64,000 nt of DNA from Acetomicrobium flavidum (GCF_900129645.1 NZ_FSQZ01000001.1:868001-932000), one strand, 5' to 3'; shown: positions 1 to 7,022, counted from the stretch's first letter. Translations and numbers: made by a program. The notes: generated by a model not told the origin, from the letters alone.

Positions 1-2
1 AA

Positions 3-728
3 GATGACATCGCACCAGCTACGTTTAACATAAGATTGAGGTACCTCAAATCCTTCTTTTCCTGGCTGGTAAATGAAGGAGCTTACACAGGAAACCCGCT
101 TGAAGGAATAAAAACCAGAAAGGCCGAGCCAAGAATCGTGCAGCATTCGGCGGAAGTATTGACGAAGCTCTTAAAGCTACCAGACAAGACAACTTACTGT
201 GGAAAGCGGGACTACGCCTTGCTGTGCCTTTCAATAGACACGGCCATTAGGCCTAGCGAAGCTTTGGCCTTGGAGCTTGACGACGTCAACTTAAAAGAAA
301 TGGTTGTGCTAATCAGAGCATCAATCGCAAAGACAAGAAAAAGCAGGACATTGCCCTTCTCTCTGGAGACGGCCAAGGCGTTGCAGGCGTTAATCGCCTC
401 CAGGCCAAGGGAATGGGAAACTACCCTGCTTTTTGCCAATTACGAAGGAGACAGGCTGACCGTCTCTGGCTGGAGACAGAGATTACAGAAAAACTATGCA
501 CCTAAACTTGGCCTAAAAAGGCTTTCTCCTTACGATTTGCGACATGACGCAGCCCTTCATTTTCTTAGAAACGGCATGCACCCCTTTGCGTTGCAAACAA
601 TCATGGGACACACCACGCTTGACATGACGAAGCGTTATATAGCTCTTGCCGAGTCCGACATAAGAGAGGCCCACGAGACGGCATCGCCTATAAAAAAGTT
701 CATAGGCAATAAAAAACGAGTCAGGTAA
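3..728 (+). CDS. Tyrosine recombinase/integrase, 5' part beyond window
   Basis: Phage/XerCD-type tyrosine integrase. The frame is open to the first complete codon at position 3, so the true start and most of the N-terminal SAM-like core-binding domain lie outside the window; the TTG at 36 is an internal codon. Visible catalytic features are the first Arg in DTAIRPSEAL, the LRHDAALHFLRNG box (H-x-x-R equivalent), and GHTTLDMTKRYI with the His and the nucleophilic Tyr. The C-terminal tail is basic. It reads toward the element interior and converges on the terS operon. It is inferred to be the recombinase that mobilises the element ending near tRNA-Trp. Confidence 0.9.
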   Translation, partial: DDIAPATFNIRLRYLKSFFSWLVNEGAYTGNPLEGIKTRKAEPRIVQHSAEVLTKLLKLPDKTTYCGKRDYALLCLSIDTAIRPSEALALELDDVNLKEMVVLIRASIAKTRKSRTLPFSLETAKALQALIASRPREWETTLLFANYEGDRLTVSGWRQRLQKNYAPKLGLKRLSPYDLRHDAALHFLRNGMHPFALQTIMGHTTLDMTKRYIALAESDIREAHETASPIKKFIGNKKRVR

Positions 729-749
729 GGCACAAAGGAGGGATGGAAT

Positions 750-959
750 ATGACAGCTAGGGAATTTCTTATGTGGTCGGGGTATGAAGGGGATTTCGAA
801 GTTGGTTTGTATTTATTGGGCCAATACTTGGGAAGGGGTAATTTTTTTGTGCAGTACCCCGACGCCGACGTGGAGACGGAGGAAGGCATCCCCTTAGAAA
901 CATTACCCGACGAACCCGCTAATTTCCAAGAATTCATGGACCGCCACTGCGAAGATTAA
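750..959 (+). CDS. Small acidic hypothetical protein
   Basis: A 69-aa protein starts with ATG 21 bp after the integrase stop and follows a good ribosome site (AAAGGAGGG at 734-742). It is aromatic-rich in the first half (GLYLLGQYLGRGNFF) and strongly acidic in the second (DADVETEEG, ending in DRHCED). It has no signal peptide, membrane segment or recognisable domain. It is probably cotranscribed with the integrase, and its size and position would fit an excision or accessory factor, but nothing in the sequence shows that. The gene itself is well supported by its RBS and by the terminator directly after its stop codon. Confidence 0.6.
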   Translation: MTAREFLMWSGYEGDFEVGLYLLGQYLGRGNFFVQYPDADVETEEGIPLETLPDEPANFQEFMDRHCED

Positions 960-960
960 C

Positions 961-995
961 AAAAAGGGCCTCTTAGGAGCCTCCAGGAGGCCCTT
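961..995. terminator. Bidirectional terminator between convergent element operons
   Basis: Perfect 9-bp arms (AAGGGCCTC / GAGGCCCTT) sit between the convergent small ORF and terS genes. The T-run is on the minus strand (complement of AAAAA at 961-965), so it fits best as the end of the leftward operon. Confidence 0.8.
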
Positions 996-1015
996 AAGTT
1001 TCCAAAAAGGATGTC

Positions 1016-1522
1016 TTATACCTCCCCGTGAAACTTGTAATTACTCATGTCGCTTAAGGCCTCCTTTACGGCGTCGGTAAGGATGTCGCAGATTTCGGCA
1101 GGATTTTTTATGCCGACGAGCTTTGAGGGCGTCTCGTCAGCAATGGCCAAGGTCCTCTTTCTGAAGTATGACATCATGTCGTTCATCACCACTTCTACGG
1201 CCTTGGCATCGTGGAGCTTGTTGTCCAGTTGCTCAAGTTTTAGTTCGCTCATTTGACGCAACGCTCGTTCGTGTTTGGCCTTTTCCGACCAATACAACAC
1301 TTTGTCGCTCCCCTTCTCACTTTTCAACAAGTATTGCAGGTATTTTTGAATATTTTCAGCTAACGGAAATTGCGAAGGGCCTTCTTTGACCAATATTCCT
1401 TGCTTGGCCAATAAATAAATATATTGCGTAGTGCAGGCCAACAAGTTGGCAAGCTCTTGGGCGTTGACCATGCGAGTTTTTAGCTCTTGAATGTCGTTTA
1501 TGAATTCTTGCTCTTCTTTCAC
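1016..1522 (-). CDS. Nu1-type phage terminase small subunit (TerS)
   Basis: 168 aa. The N-terminal winged-helix-like segment (VNAQELANLLACTTQYIYLL, about residues 19-38) is followed by a DLAE-like PLAENIQKYLQYL helix. A long charged helix contains SEKAKHERALRQMSELKLEQ, and then comes FRKRTLAIADETPSKLVG, the Nu1/DUF1441-like arrangement of small terminase subunits that recognise pac/cos DNA. The start is GTG with GGAGG upstream. It is the last gene of a leftward operon and no large terminase, portal or capsid gene is nearby. A lone TerS beside an integrase is typical of satellites that redirect helper-phage packaging; that role is inferred. Confidence 0.75.
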   Translation of the reverse strand: MKEEQEFINDIQELKTRMVNAQELANLLACTTQYIYLLAKQGILVKEGPSQFPLAENIQKYLQYLLKSEKGSDKVLYWSEKAKHERALRQMSELKLEQLDNKLHDAKAVEVVMNDMMSYFRKRTLAIADETPSKLVGIKNPAEICDILTDAVKEALSDMSNYKFHGEV

Positions 1523-1565
1523 TTCACCTTACACCTCCAAGAAAGCGAGTTTTTGTTTGTCATGC

Positions 1566-1667
1566 CTAACTTTTGTTCGGGGCTCGACGCCATCGCTTCA
1601 CCTTTTTCTCGTGGAAGGACCCGCTAGCCAGCATGGTGCCAGCACAGTGCTTGTACGGTGCCTGCAT
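1566..1667 (-). CDS. Possible 33-aa basic peptide
   Basis: A short ATG frame begins 8 bp after the zinc-ribbon gene, with a weak AGGA ribosome site. The product is short and basic, with HEKKVKRWRRAP near its end. It fills the gap between the zinc-ribbon gene and terS. No family is recognised, and it could be a chance frame. Confidence 0.25.
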   Translation of the reverse strand: MQAPYKHCAGTMLASGSFHEKKVKRWRRAPNKS

Positions 1668-1675
1668 CGTATTTC

Positions 1676-1813
1676 CTATGTTCTCGCCTCTTGGCCGTCA
1701 TTGTTTACCCACAAACGGCAAGCTTTGCAAAGCGTGAGTGTATGCGGTAATGGTTGCTTTGGCCCTAAATCCCGTCCGCACTTAGGACAGATTATTCTTT
1801 CGTCATTGCTCAT
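1676..1813 (-). CDS. 45-aa zinc-ribbon protein
   Basis: A small gene starting ATG with a strong ribosome site (AAAGGAGG, 5 bp upstream). The product has two Cys pairs, CPKCGRDLG at residues 9-17 and CKACRLW at residues 29-35, separated by about 16 residues, which suggests a single zinc ribbon. Such proteins are common in phage and satellite operons as DNA-binding or regulatory accessories. The position between the ArpU-like regulator and terS suggests cotranscription with the late/packaging end. The function is not known; the coding call rests on the RBS, the spacing and the paired Cys motifs. Confidence 0.65.
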   Translation of the reverse strand: MSNDERIICPKCGRDLGPKQPLPHTLTLCKACRLWVNNDGQEART

Positions 1814-1924
1814 CTATGCTCCTCCTTTCGCCTACAAGGCCATTTATAGGCCCTACAAGGCATCAAACTTGTTTTGCAGGTATAAAACACTTACCCCACG
1901 TTTTCAAATTGAATATAGGGCATC

Positions 1925-2341
1925 CTAGAGCGTCAAAAAGGGACTGCAAATTTCAAGAATGCGGTCTCTCCAACGAAAGGCGGTCCTAACGCCTATGCAT
2001 AGCTCATCGGCGACAACATCCCATCGTTTGTTTTCAAAGTACTTCAGCCTTACGAATTCCTTGTAGTCATCATCCAGCAGGGACAATAACGTCTCCACTA
2101 ACTCAACTCGTTCTTGTAACTCCTTAAACTCCTCCTCGACCTTTTCAATCAAGCTAACCCTGTTGACCATGAAAGTGTCGGGTTCTGCATGGGTCTTATT
2201 GCGTAAAACCTCGAGTTTCCAACCCGACGGTACAGAGCTTGTTAATGACTCAATCTTTTCTTGCTTAAACTGTAAGGCCTTTTTGTTGCGGGGGTAGGTG
2301 TAAAATAAGCCCTCCAACTTCTTGCGACGCAGATTTCGCAT
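1925..2341 (-). CDS. ArpU/RinA-like phage transcriptional regulator
   Basis: 138 aa with an AAGGAGG ribosome site just upstream. A basic N-terminus and a central coiled-coil-like stretch (IEKVEEEFKELQERVELVET) precede a C-terminal sigma-70 region-4-like helix-turn-helix: LDDDYKEFVRLKYFENKRWD followed by VADELCIGVRTAFRWRDRIL. This architecture is shared by ArpU/RinA/DUF1492 regulators, which activate phage late or packaging genes and are often found next to terS. Here it lies two small genes upstream of terS in the same operon, so control of terS is a reasonable inference. The exact subfamily cannot be fixed without a profile search. Confidence 0.65.
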   Translation of the reverse strand: MRNLRRKKLEGLFYTYPRNKKALQFKQEKIESLTSSVPSGWKLEVLRNKTHAEPDTFMVNRVSLIEKVEEEFKELQERVELVETLLSLLDDDYKEFVRLKYFENKRWDVVADELCIGVRTAFRWRDRILEICSPFLTL

Positions 2342-2425
2342 GTTTGGCCTCCTTAACTTTTATGTTTCCGTTGCCATGCAATACCTTTTCACGGCAAGCC
2401 GTGGAATTTCCGTTGCAAGTAATGG

Positions 2426-3358
2426 TTAGGTAATACCCAGCCTATAGGCAAGCCGTTGCTTGACTTTCTCGTCGTTGAACAAACAAATACTCTTGTCGTT
2501 GCTGTCGAAATCAATCTCAAAAAAGCGGTCTATTAATTGGTCCAGTTCGTCAAGCTCCACGTTGCAGTCAAAGTGATTGTACACATCCGCTGGGATGTAT
2601 GCAAGCTTGTTTATTTCTTCAAGCCATCGTTCTTTGGACAGAGGCAGCGTTGTAGTTGGTACAAACCTTTGTGCTCTAGCTGCAAGGTCTTTGCTTATTA
2701 GTCCTTGCTCTAAAAGAGTATTTATGCATTTTTCGTTGTGTTGTTGAATGTTTAAAGGATTTGAAGCAGGCGTACGCTCATCGACAGATGAGCCTTTGTA
2801 ACTTCCATTTCCAGTTCCAGTTCCAATTCCAGTTCCACTTCCACTTCCACCCCGAACGTACTCGGTACTTACTGGGTATGTACTGAGTATGTACTCAGAT
2901 TCCAGTCCTGGACTGACTTCTTGTAATTTTAGGCCGTTTTCCTGCAGTCCTTGCCATAATTGGGGGATGTTTTTTGCCTCATTGGCCCAAAGCTCTAAAA
3001 GTTTCTTTGAAGGCTGAAGCTCCGTCAGATTGTTTATGATGCCCTTTATTGTGTCATTAGGTACCTTACCTTGTAATTTGCTTTGAACGCCCATGTAGCC
3101 TTTGACGAAAATTACATCATCTTCGTAGACGATGAAGCCTTTCTCTTCCAGCAGCTTTATTTTTTCTTCTGCGACGGCAACGGAAACATTTAAGTCGCTT
3201 GCCACGTAGCCTAGTGGCAGTTCGAATAAACCTTCGATTTTTCGATGCGGGCAGGTCCACAGGTAGGCCAAAACGCAAAGCGTTTCTAAGTCGAGCTCCT
3301 TGGATGCCTCACGCCACAGCTTGCAGGGGAAAACTCCAATCCTTGGTGTGTTGTTCAT
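2426..3358 (-). CDS. DnaD/replisome-organiser-like replication protein
   Basis: 310 aa with a strong AAAGGAGGT ribosome site. The N-terminal ~110 residues read as a winged helix typical of phage replication initiators (ETLCVLAYLWTCPHRKIEGL, then LPLGYVASDLNVSVAVAEEK and a LEEKGFIVYEDDVIFVKG wing). A low-complexity Gly/Ser/Thr linker at about 170-190 joins it to a C-terminal helical region. No Walker motif or primase motif is seen. In satellites and phages the gene at this position next to the repressor usually starts autonomous replication; that role is inferred. The linker DNA is a hexamer repeat (see separate entry). Confidence 0.55.
   Translation of the reverse strand: MNNTPRIGVFPCKLWREASKELDLETLCVLAYLWTCPHRKIEGLFELPLGYVASDLNVSVAVAEEKIKLLEEKGFIVYEDDVIFVKGYMGVQSKLQGKVPNDTIKGIINNLTELQPSKKLLELWANEAKNIPQLWQGLQENGLKLQEVSPGLESEYILSTYPVSTEYVRGGSGSGTGIGTGTGNGSYKGSSVDERTPASNPLNIQQHNEKCINTLLEQGLISKDLAARAQRFVPTTTLPLSKERWLEEINKLAYIPADVYNHFDCNVELDELDQLIDRFFEIDFDSNDKSICLFNDEKVKQRLAYRLGIT
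2803..2850. repeat. Eight tandem TTCCAN hexamers
   Basis: Eight consecutive 6-bp units (TTCCAT, TTCCAG, TTCCAG, TTCCAA, TTCCAG, TTCCAC x3) lie inside the replication gene and encode the alternating Gly-Ser/Thr linker. Directly beside it, GTACT-rich repeats at about 2857-2900 encode the YILSTYPVSTEYV stretch. Confidence 0.85.
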
Positions 3359-3405
3359 ATTTACACCTCCTTTAAAAGAAGGGGCGGGCCAAGTTGGCCA
3401 ACCCC

Positions 3406-3762
3406 CTAGGCGAACAAATTCAATTGCTTTTCCTTTGGCCTTTGCGTCCCAAGCTTTGTCGTCGTCCAGTAACGTAAGGGGAGATGTCGTTGAGGGCCGA
3501 AGCCCCTCGAGAATTTAACGGCAAGTTTCAGGAAGTCGCTCATCTTGCAGGCATAAAGCATGTTGTTGCAAACAATTTTTATTTCTTCCACGCCACGTTC
3601 CTGCAGGAATTTTATTACTTCCTCGGAAAATGCCCACGCAGGCGGTTTTTTAAGCATATGGTTGGGCAACGCCCTTCTAACGGCAACTACCTTGTCGCCC
3701 TCGTTCAAGATTTCAATGCCGACCGTTTTGTTTTGCGAAGCTATTTCGACCTTGTGCCTCAT
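3406..3762 (-). CDS. Hypothetical protein ending in a sliding-clamp-binding motif
   Basis: 118 aa; its start overlaps the stop of the XRE gene by 4 bp, so the two are translationally coupled. The body has an alpha/beta feel (KVEIASQNKTVGIEIL, then VIKFLQERGVEEIKIVCNN) with no known family recognised. The last residues are KEKQLNLFA. QLNLF matches the bacterial beta-clamp-binding consensus (QLxLF) and sits at the extreme C-terminus, as in several clamp-binding replication proteins. Beside the replication gene, this suggests recruitment of the host sliding clamp to element replication, which is inference. Confidence 0.55.
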   Translation of the reverse strand: MRHKVEIASQNKTVGIEILNEGDKVVAVRRALPNHMLKKPPAWAFSEEVIKFLQERGVEEIKIVCNNMLYACKMSDFLKLAVKFSRGFGPQRHLPLRYWTTTKLGTQRPKEKQLNLFA

Positions 3763-3989
3763 TTCAAGGTTGCCTCCTCGGCAAGCTTGGCGATGCCTCT
3801 TTCATCGAGAATGTCCTCGACATTGACCCCAAGCAGGTCGGCAAGTTTTTGACGGTGTTTGGGCGGGACATAACTTCGACACCCCTTCCAACGACAGACT
3901 TCCATTTCCGTTATATTGAGACTTCTCGCTACATCCCCATTCCGAATACCTTTCTTGGCCATTAAAGTAGTCAAAATAGTTTTTGCCAT
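3759..3989 (-). CDS. XRE/Cro-type repressor
   Basis: 76-aa helix-turn-helix protein: MAKKGIRNGDVARSLNITEM, then EVCRWKGCRSYVPPKHRQKL and ADLLGVNVEDILD, the usual Cro/CI-family five-helix layout without an oligomerisation domain. It is the first gene of the leftward operon and stands back-to-back with the rightward promoter at 4040-4066. This is the standard geometry of a phage or satellite lysogeny switch, so it probably controls that promoter and its own. The small size resembles Cro-like or Stl-minimal regulators. Confidence 0.8.
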   Translation of the reverse strand: MAKTILTTLMAKKGIRNGDVARSLNITEMEVCRWKGCRSYVPPKHRQKLADLLGVNVEDILDERGIAKLAEEATLK

Positions 3990-4039
3990 TTTCGATTACC
4001 CCCCCTCTTTGGATTTTCAGCCAAGGGCCAAAGTAGCCC

Positions 4040-4066
4040 TTGACACTCTAAGGTTTAGGGTATAAT
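4040..4066 (+). promoter_or_regulatory. Consensus promoter of the rightward element gene
   Basis: TTGACA at 4040-4045 and TATAAT at 4061-4066 are both perfect matches with a short 15-bp spacer. It lies in the divergent region beside the XRE gene and points to the 4164 gene. The short spacer and location suggest a regulated promoter. Confidence 0.7.
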
Positions 4067-4163
4067 CTATTGCAAACACAATCAAGGCGGTACGGTCCCA
4101 ATTAGTTCTAAAAAGGGGGAGTTTGAGACGGCAGAAGATGTTGGCTTTGGGGAAGCAGGACTT

Positions 4164-5066
4164 ATGGACGACGAGGGACGGCTCGCAAGCCCCGTGGGGG
4201 CAAGAGGGGGTATTTGGGTGCCTCCCGATGCCAAGCTGGATTTTGTGGAGGGAAAACCTTATATTTTCTACCCCGTGCCCAAAAATTGGCCCTCAACAAT
4301 TTCAATCCAACAACTTAACTTCGAGGAGTTGAAGAAACTTGGCTGGACCTATAAAGAAAGCACCGACAAGCTTTTGGATGACTTCGTAAAGTTGGCCAAT
4401 GCCACGCCAAACAGGGTTTTAAAGTTTGTCAAAAAATGGGGGCCTTTATGGGTTTGTGTCTCGCACAGCACCCATAACCCCGACTTAGCGGGCATGATGG
4501 GCGTTGAAATTGTTTCTTTCATCCATCCCCTTGGCCCCCTCCACGGCGACGCTGCCTTGGGCTTTTCTTGGTGCAGCTGGGTGCCTGCCGAAGATGTTTC
4601 AAATTTTGTTAAAGAGGCCAAGCGTGCCAAGGCAGCCCTTTCCATTTACACCTGCCTTAAGCTCGAAAAAGAGGAAGACCCAACCGACTGGGCCACTTTG
4701 GGCTTTTCGGGCAAGCTTAAATTTGCTGACACCGCATCGGCTGAAGAAAAGAAGTTTATTAAAAAAATGTTTCTTTGCGGGTTTGTTGAAAGCAGGTTAA
4801 GCGAAGTAGGCTTTTCAATTGACCCGCAGGATTTGAAACTGCAGATTGTCTCTGATTTGGGATTTATACGTGCAGCCTGGCTGCAGCTGGCACAGGCGAT
4901 GACGGCCATGCGTGGGATTTACGTTTGTGACGGTTGCGGTGATGTTTATGTGCGAGCTTTAAAGAAGCCTGCGGAGGGGAAATTCAATTTTTGCCCACAA
5001 TGCGGGAAAAAAGGGGCAAAGCGGGCATATTACCGACGAAAAAAGAATGCGAACTTAAACTCTTAA
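4164..5066 (+). CDS. Unknown element protein with C-terminal zinc ribbon
   Basis: 300 aa, not assigned to a family. Residues 1-220 are rich in Trp and aromatic residues (GGIWVPPDAK, GPLWVCVSHSTHNPD, GFSWCSWVPAED) with no obvious catalytic motif. A helix (AWLQLAQAMTAMRGIYVC) leads into a zinc ribbon, CDGCGDVY...CPQCGKKG, followed by a very basic tail (RAYYRRKK). That C-terminus resembles the nucleic-acid-binding ends of CGNR-like and other mobile-element proteins. It is transcribed alone, away from the replication/packaging operon, from a consensus promoter. Candidate roles are an accessory, immunity or regulatory gene of the satellite. ATG 4164 has a GGGGAAGCAGG site upstream. Confidence 0.6.
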   Translation: MDDEGRLASPVGARGGIWVPPDAKLDFVEGKPYIFYPVPKNWPSTISIQQLNFEELKKLGWTYKESTDKLLDDFVKLANATPNRVLKFVKKWGPLWVCVSHSTHNPDLAGMMGVEIVSFIHPLGPLHGDAALGFSWCSWVPAEDVSNFVKEAKRAKAALSIYTCLKLEKEEDPTDWATLGFSGKLKFADTASAEEKKFIKKMFLCGFVESRLSEVGFSIDPQDLKLQIVSDLGFIRAAWLQLAQAMTAMRGIYVCDGCGDVYVRALKKPAEGKFNFCPQCGKKGAKRAYYRRKKNANLNS

Positions 5067-5174
5067 AAAAGAGAAAAATTGAAAGGAGGGAAGCCCTGCA
5101 GTTTACAAAAAGAGGCAATTTGGGGAGCTGACACAGCACATCAAAAGAGTTAGTCCGACGCTCCTAAATTTGCA

Positions 5175-5209
5175 CAAAAAAAATCCCGACAGGCCAAGAA
5201 GGCCGTCGG
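5175..5209 (-). terminator. Terminator of the tuf operon
   Basis: Stem CCGAC-GGCC with loop TTCTT and matching GGCC-T-GTCGG, followed on the minus strand by an eight-T run. It ends the tRNA-Tyr to tRNA-Trp transcription unit just 3' of tRNA-Trp. Confidence 0.85.
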
Positions 5210-5220
5210 AGACTGAATCA

Positions 5221-5297
5221 TGGCAGGCCCGGCAGGATTCGAACCTGCAACCCCCGGATTTGGAGTCCGGTGCTCTGCCAATTAGAGCTACGGACCT
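5221..5297 (-). tRNA. tRNA-Trp (CCA)
   Basis: Complete 77-nt cloverleaf with encoded CCA. The acceptor AGGTCCG pairs with CGGGCCT (one G-T), the T-loop is GGTTCGAATCC, and the anticodon loop CTCCAAA gives CCA. It follows rpmG, as in the conserved tuf-rpmG-trnW order. Its 3' end faces the mobile element. Confidence 0.97.
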
Positions 5298-5324
5298 GCT
5301 CATTCATTGTGCAATTATTTTAGC

Positions 5325-5474
5325 CTACTTCGTCTCTTTGTGCAAGGTGTGTTTGTTACACCAACGGCAAAATTTCTTCTTTTCGAGTTTCTTGGACTGT
5401 TTTTTCTTGTTTACCGTCGTCACATAATTTCTGCGCTTGCACTCGGTGCACTCCAATCCAACTACATCGGCCAT
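5325..5474 (-). CDS. rpmG: 50S ribosomal protein L33
   Basis: 49 aa, the normal length for bacterial L33. It has the zinc-binding C+ form: [11 protein letters not shown] at the N-terminus and [15 protein letters not shown] at the C-terminus, four Cys in two pairs. The start is ATG, preceded by a GGGGGG-rich ribosome site in the 29-bp gap after tuf. The gene lies between tuf and tRNA-Trp, a placement conserved in many bacteria. It is a structural protein of the large subunit near the E site. Confidence 0.95.
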   Translation of the reverse strand: MADVVGLECTECKRRNYVTTVNKKKQSKKLEKKKFCRWCNKHTLHKETK

Positions 5475-5503
5475 TTATATCCCCCCTTTCATCTTTTAGG
5501 GGA

Positions 5504-6709
5504 TTACTTATCCAGTATATCGGTCACTACGCCGGCACCTACCGTACGACCGCCTTCCCTTATGGCAAACCTCAAGCCCTTCTCCAGGGCTACGGGGACT
5601 ATCAGCTTTACCTCTATGTTGGCGTTGTCGCCGGGCATGACCATCTCGACTCCCTCGGGAAGGGTTATCTCGCCGGTGACGTCGGTGGTCCTGAAGTAGA
5701 ACTGCGGCTTATATCCGTTGAAGAAGGGGGTGTGCCTTCCGCCTTCCTCCTTCTTCAAGACGTATATCTCCGCCTTGAAGTGCTTGTGAGGGGTTATGGT
5801 GCCGGGCTTTGCGACGACCTGCCCTCTTTCCACGTCCTCCTTGTCGACGCCCCTCAAAAGTATACCTATGTTGTCTCCGGCTATGGCCTCGTCCAAGACC
5901 TTCCTGAACATCTCGAGCGAAGTGGCCACGGTCTTTATCTTGTCCTCCCTCATCCCCACGATCTCTACTTCCTCGCCGGGGGTTATCCTTCCGCGCTCAA
6001 CCCTGCCGGTCACGACGGTGCCGCGGCCCGTTATGGAGAATACGTCCTCTATGGGCATCAGGAAGGGCTGATCCACCGGTCGCTCGGGAAGAGGTATGTA
6101 GCTGTCGCAGGCGTCCATGAGCTCCCATATCTTTCCGCACCAGGGGCAATCCCTCTTGCCGCAACCGCACTCGAGGGCCTTCAATGCAGAGCCCCTTATC
6201 ACGGGCACTTCGTCTCCGGGAAATCCGTAGCTTGAAAGCAGCTCCCTTACCTCCATCTCGACCAGGTCGAGCAATTCCTCGTCGTCAACCATGTCCACCT
6301 TGTTCATGAAGACCACTATGACGGGGACGTTTACCTGCCTTGCCAAAAGGACGTGTTCCCTCGTCTGGGGCATGGGGCCGTCTGCGGCAGATACGACGAG
6401 TATGGCTCCATCCATCTGGGCTGCTCCGGTGATCATGTTCTTTATGTAGTCGGCGTGTCCGGGGCAGTCGATGTGGGCGTAATGCCTGTGTTCGGTCTGA
6501 TACTCCACGTGGGATATGCTAATGGTTATGCCGCGTTCCCTCTCCTCAGGGGCCTTGTCTATCTGGTCGAAGGGGGTGAAGTCGGCAAACCCTGCCGTGG
6601 ACAGTACCCTCGTTATGGCTGCGGTCAAGGTGGTCTTGCCGTGGTCGATATGTCCTATGGTTCCTATGTTTAGATGCGGTTTTACCCTTTCAAACTTAGA
6701 CTTTGCCAT
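5504..6709 (-). CDS. tuf: Elongation factor Tu
   Basis: 401 aa, full length. GTPase motifs: GHIDHGKT (19-26), DCPGH (81-85), NKVD (136-139) and GSALKAL (173-179). Domains 2 and 3 are complete, ending in [15 protein letters not shown]. It delivers aminoacyl-tRNA to the ribosome. The loop that in E. coli reads GDAEWEA is replaced by a Cys-rich insert with Cys181, Cys183, Cys188 and Cys191 ([11 protein letters not shown]), which could bind a metal. The ribosome site is AAGGGAGG. It is cotranscribed with upstream tRNA-Tyr and tRNA-Thr and downstream rpmG and tRNA-Trp. Confidence 0.98.
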   Translation of the reverse strand: MAKSKFERVKPHLNIGTIGHIDHGKTTLTAAITRVLSTAGFADFTPFDQIDKAPEERERGITISISHVEYQTEHRHYAHIDCPGHADYIKNMITGAAQMDGAILVVSAADGPMPQTREHVLLARQVNVPVIVVFMNKVDMVDDEELLDLVEMEVRELLSSYGFPGDEVPVIRGSALKALECGCGKRDCPWCGKIWELMDACDSYIPLPERPVDQPFLMPIEDVFSITGRGTVVTGRVERGRITPGEEVEIVGMREDKIKTVATSLEMFRKVLDEAIAGDNIGILLRGVDKEDVERGQVVAKPGTITPHKHFKAEIYVLKKEEGGRHTPFFNGYKPQFYFRTTDVTGEITLPEGVEMVMPGDNANIEVKLIVPVALEKGLRFAIREGGRTVGAGVVTDILDK

Positions 6710-6823
6710 GCTTGTCAGCCTCCCTTATCCTAATCGTGCACTGCAACATAGCCCTCGGGTAATATGATATAACATACTAAAAGAGATCCGAAACATATCG
6801 CACGTCTCGGACCTCTAGCATCC

Positions 6824-6899
6824 TGGAGCCGACTGCCGGAATCGAACCGGCGACCCCTTCCTTACCATGGAAGTGCTCTGCCTGCTGAGCTAAGTCGGC
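6824..6899 (-). tRNA. tRNA-Thr (GGT)
   Basis: 76-nt cloverleaf with encoded CCA. Acceptor GCCGACT pairs with AGTCGGC, the anticodon stem is CTTCC/GGAAG, and the loop ATGGTAA gives anticodon GGT. It lies 4 bp after tRNA-Tyr and upstream of tuf. Confidence 0.97.
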
Positions 6900-6903
6900 T
6901 CTA

Positions 6904-6989
6904 TGGTGGGGGGAGCAGGATTTGAACCTGCGAAGGCGTCCGCCGGCAGATTTACAGTCTGCTGCCTTTGACCACTTGGCTATCCCCCC
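6904..6989 (-). tRNA. tRNA-Tyr (GTA)
   Basis: 86-nt class II tRNA with long variable arm and encoded CCA. Acceptor GGGGGGA pairs with TCCCCCC, and the loop CTGTAAA gives anticodon GTA. It is the first gene of the tRNA-tuf operon. Confidence 0.97.
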
Positions 6990-7022
6990 GCTGCCAACCA
7001 CATACACCGGCTCGCGTCAATG

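Noticed and set aside
1491-1928. 145-codon plus-strand frame across the terS/zinc-ribbon region
   Set aside because: Opposes two better-supported minus-strand genes with strong RBS; its sequence is not protein-like.
5101-5427. Open plus frame (VYKKRQFGELTQHI...) running from the element edge through tRNA-Trp
   Set aside because: It starts without a proper start codon and runs through a terminator and tRNA; at most the first ~15 codons could be a truncated element gene.
5732-6235. 167-codon plus-strand frame opposite tuf
   Set aside because: Shadow of a highly biased gene; no ribosome site and no recognisable protein.
6777-7007. 76-codon frame over the tRNA-Tyr/tRNA-Thr genes
   Set aside because: It is a translation of two clear tRNA genes.
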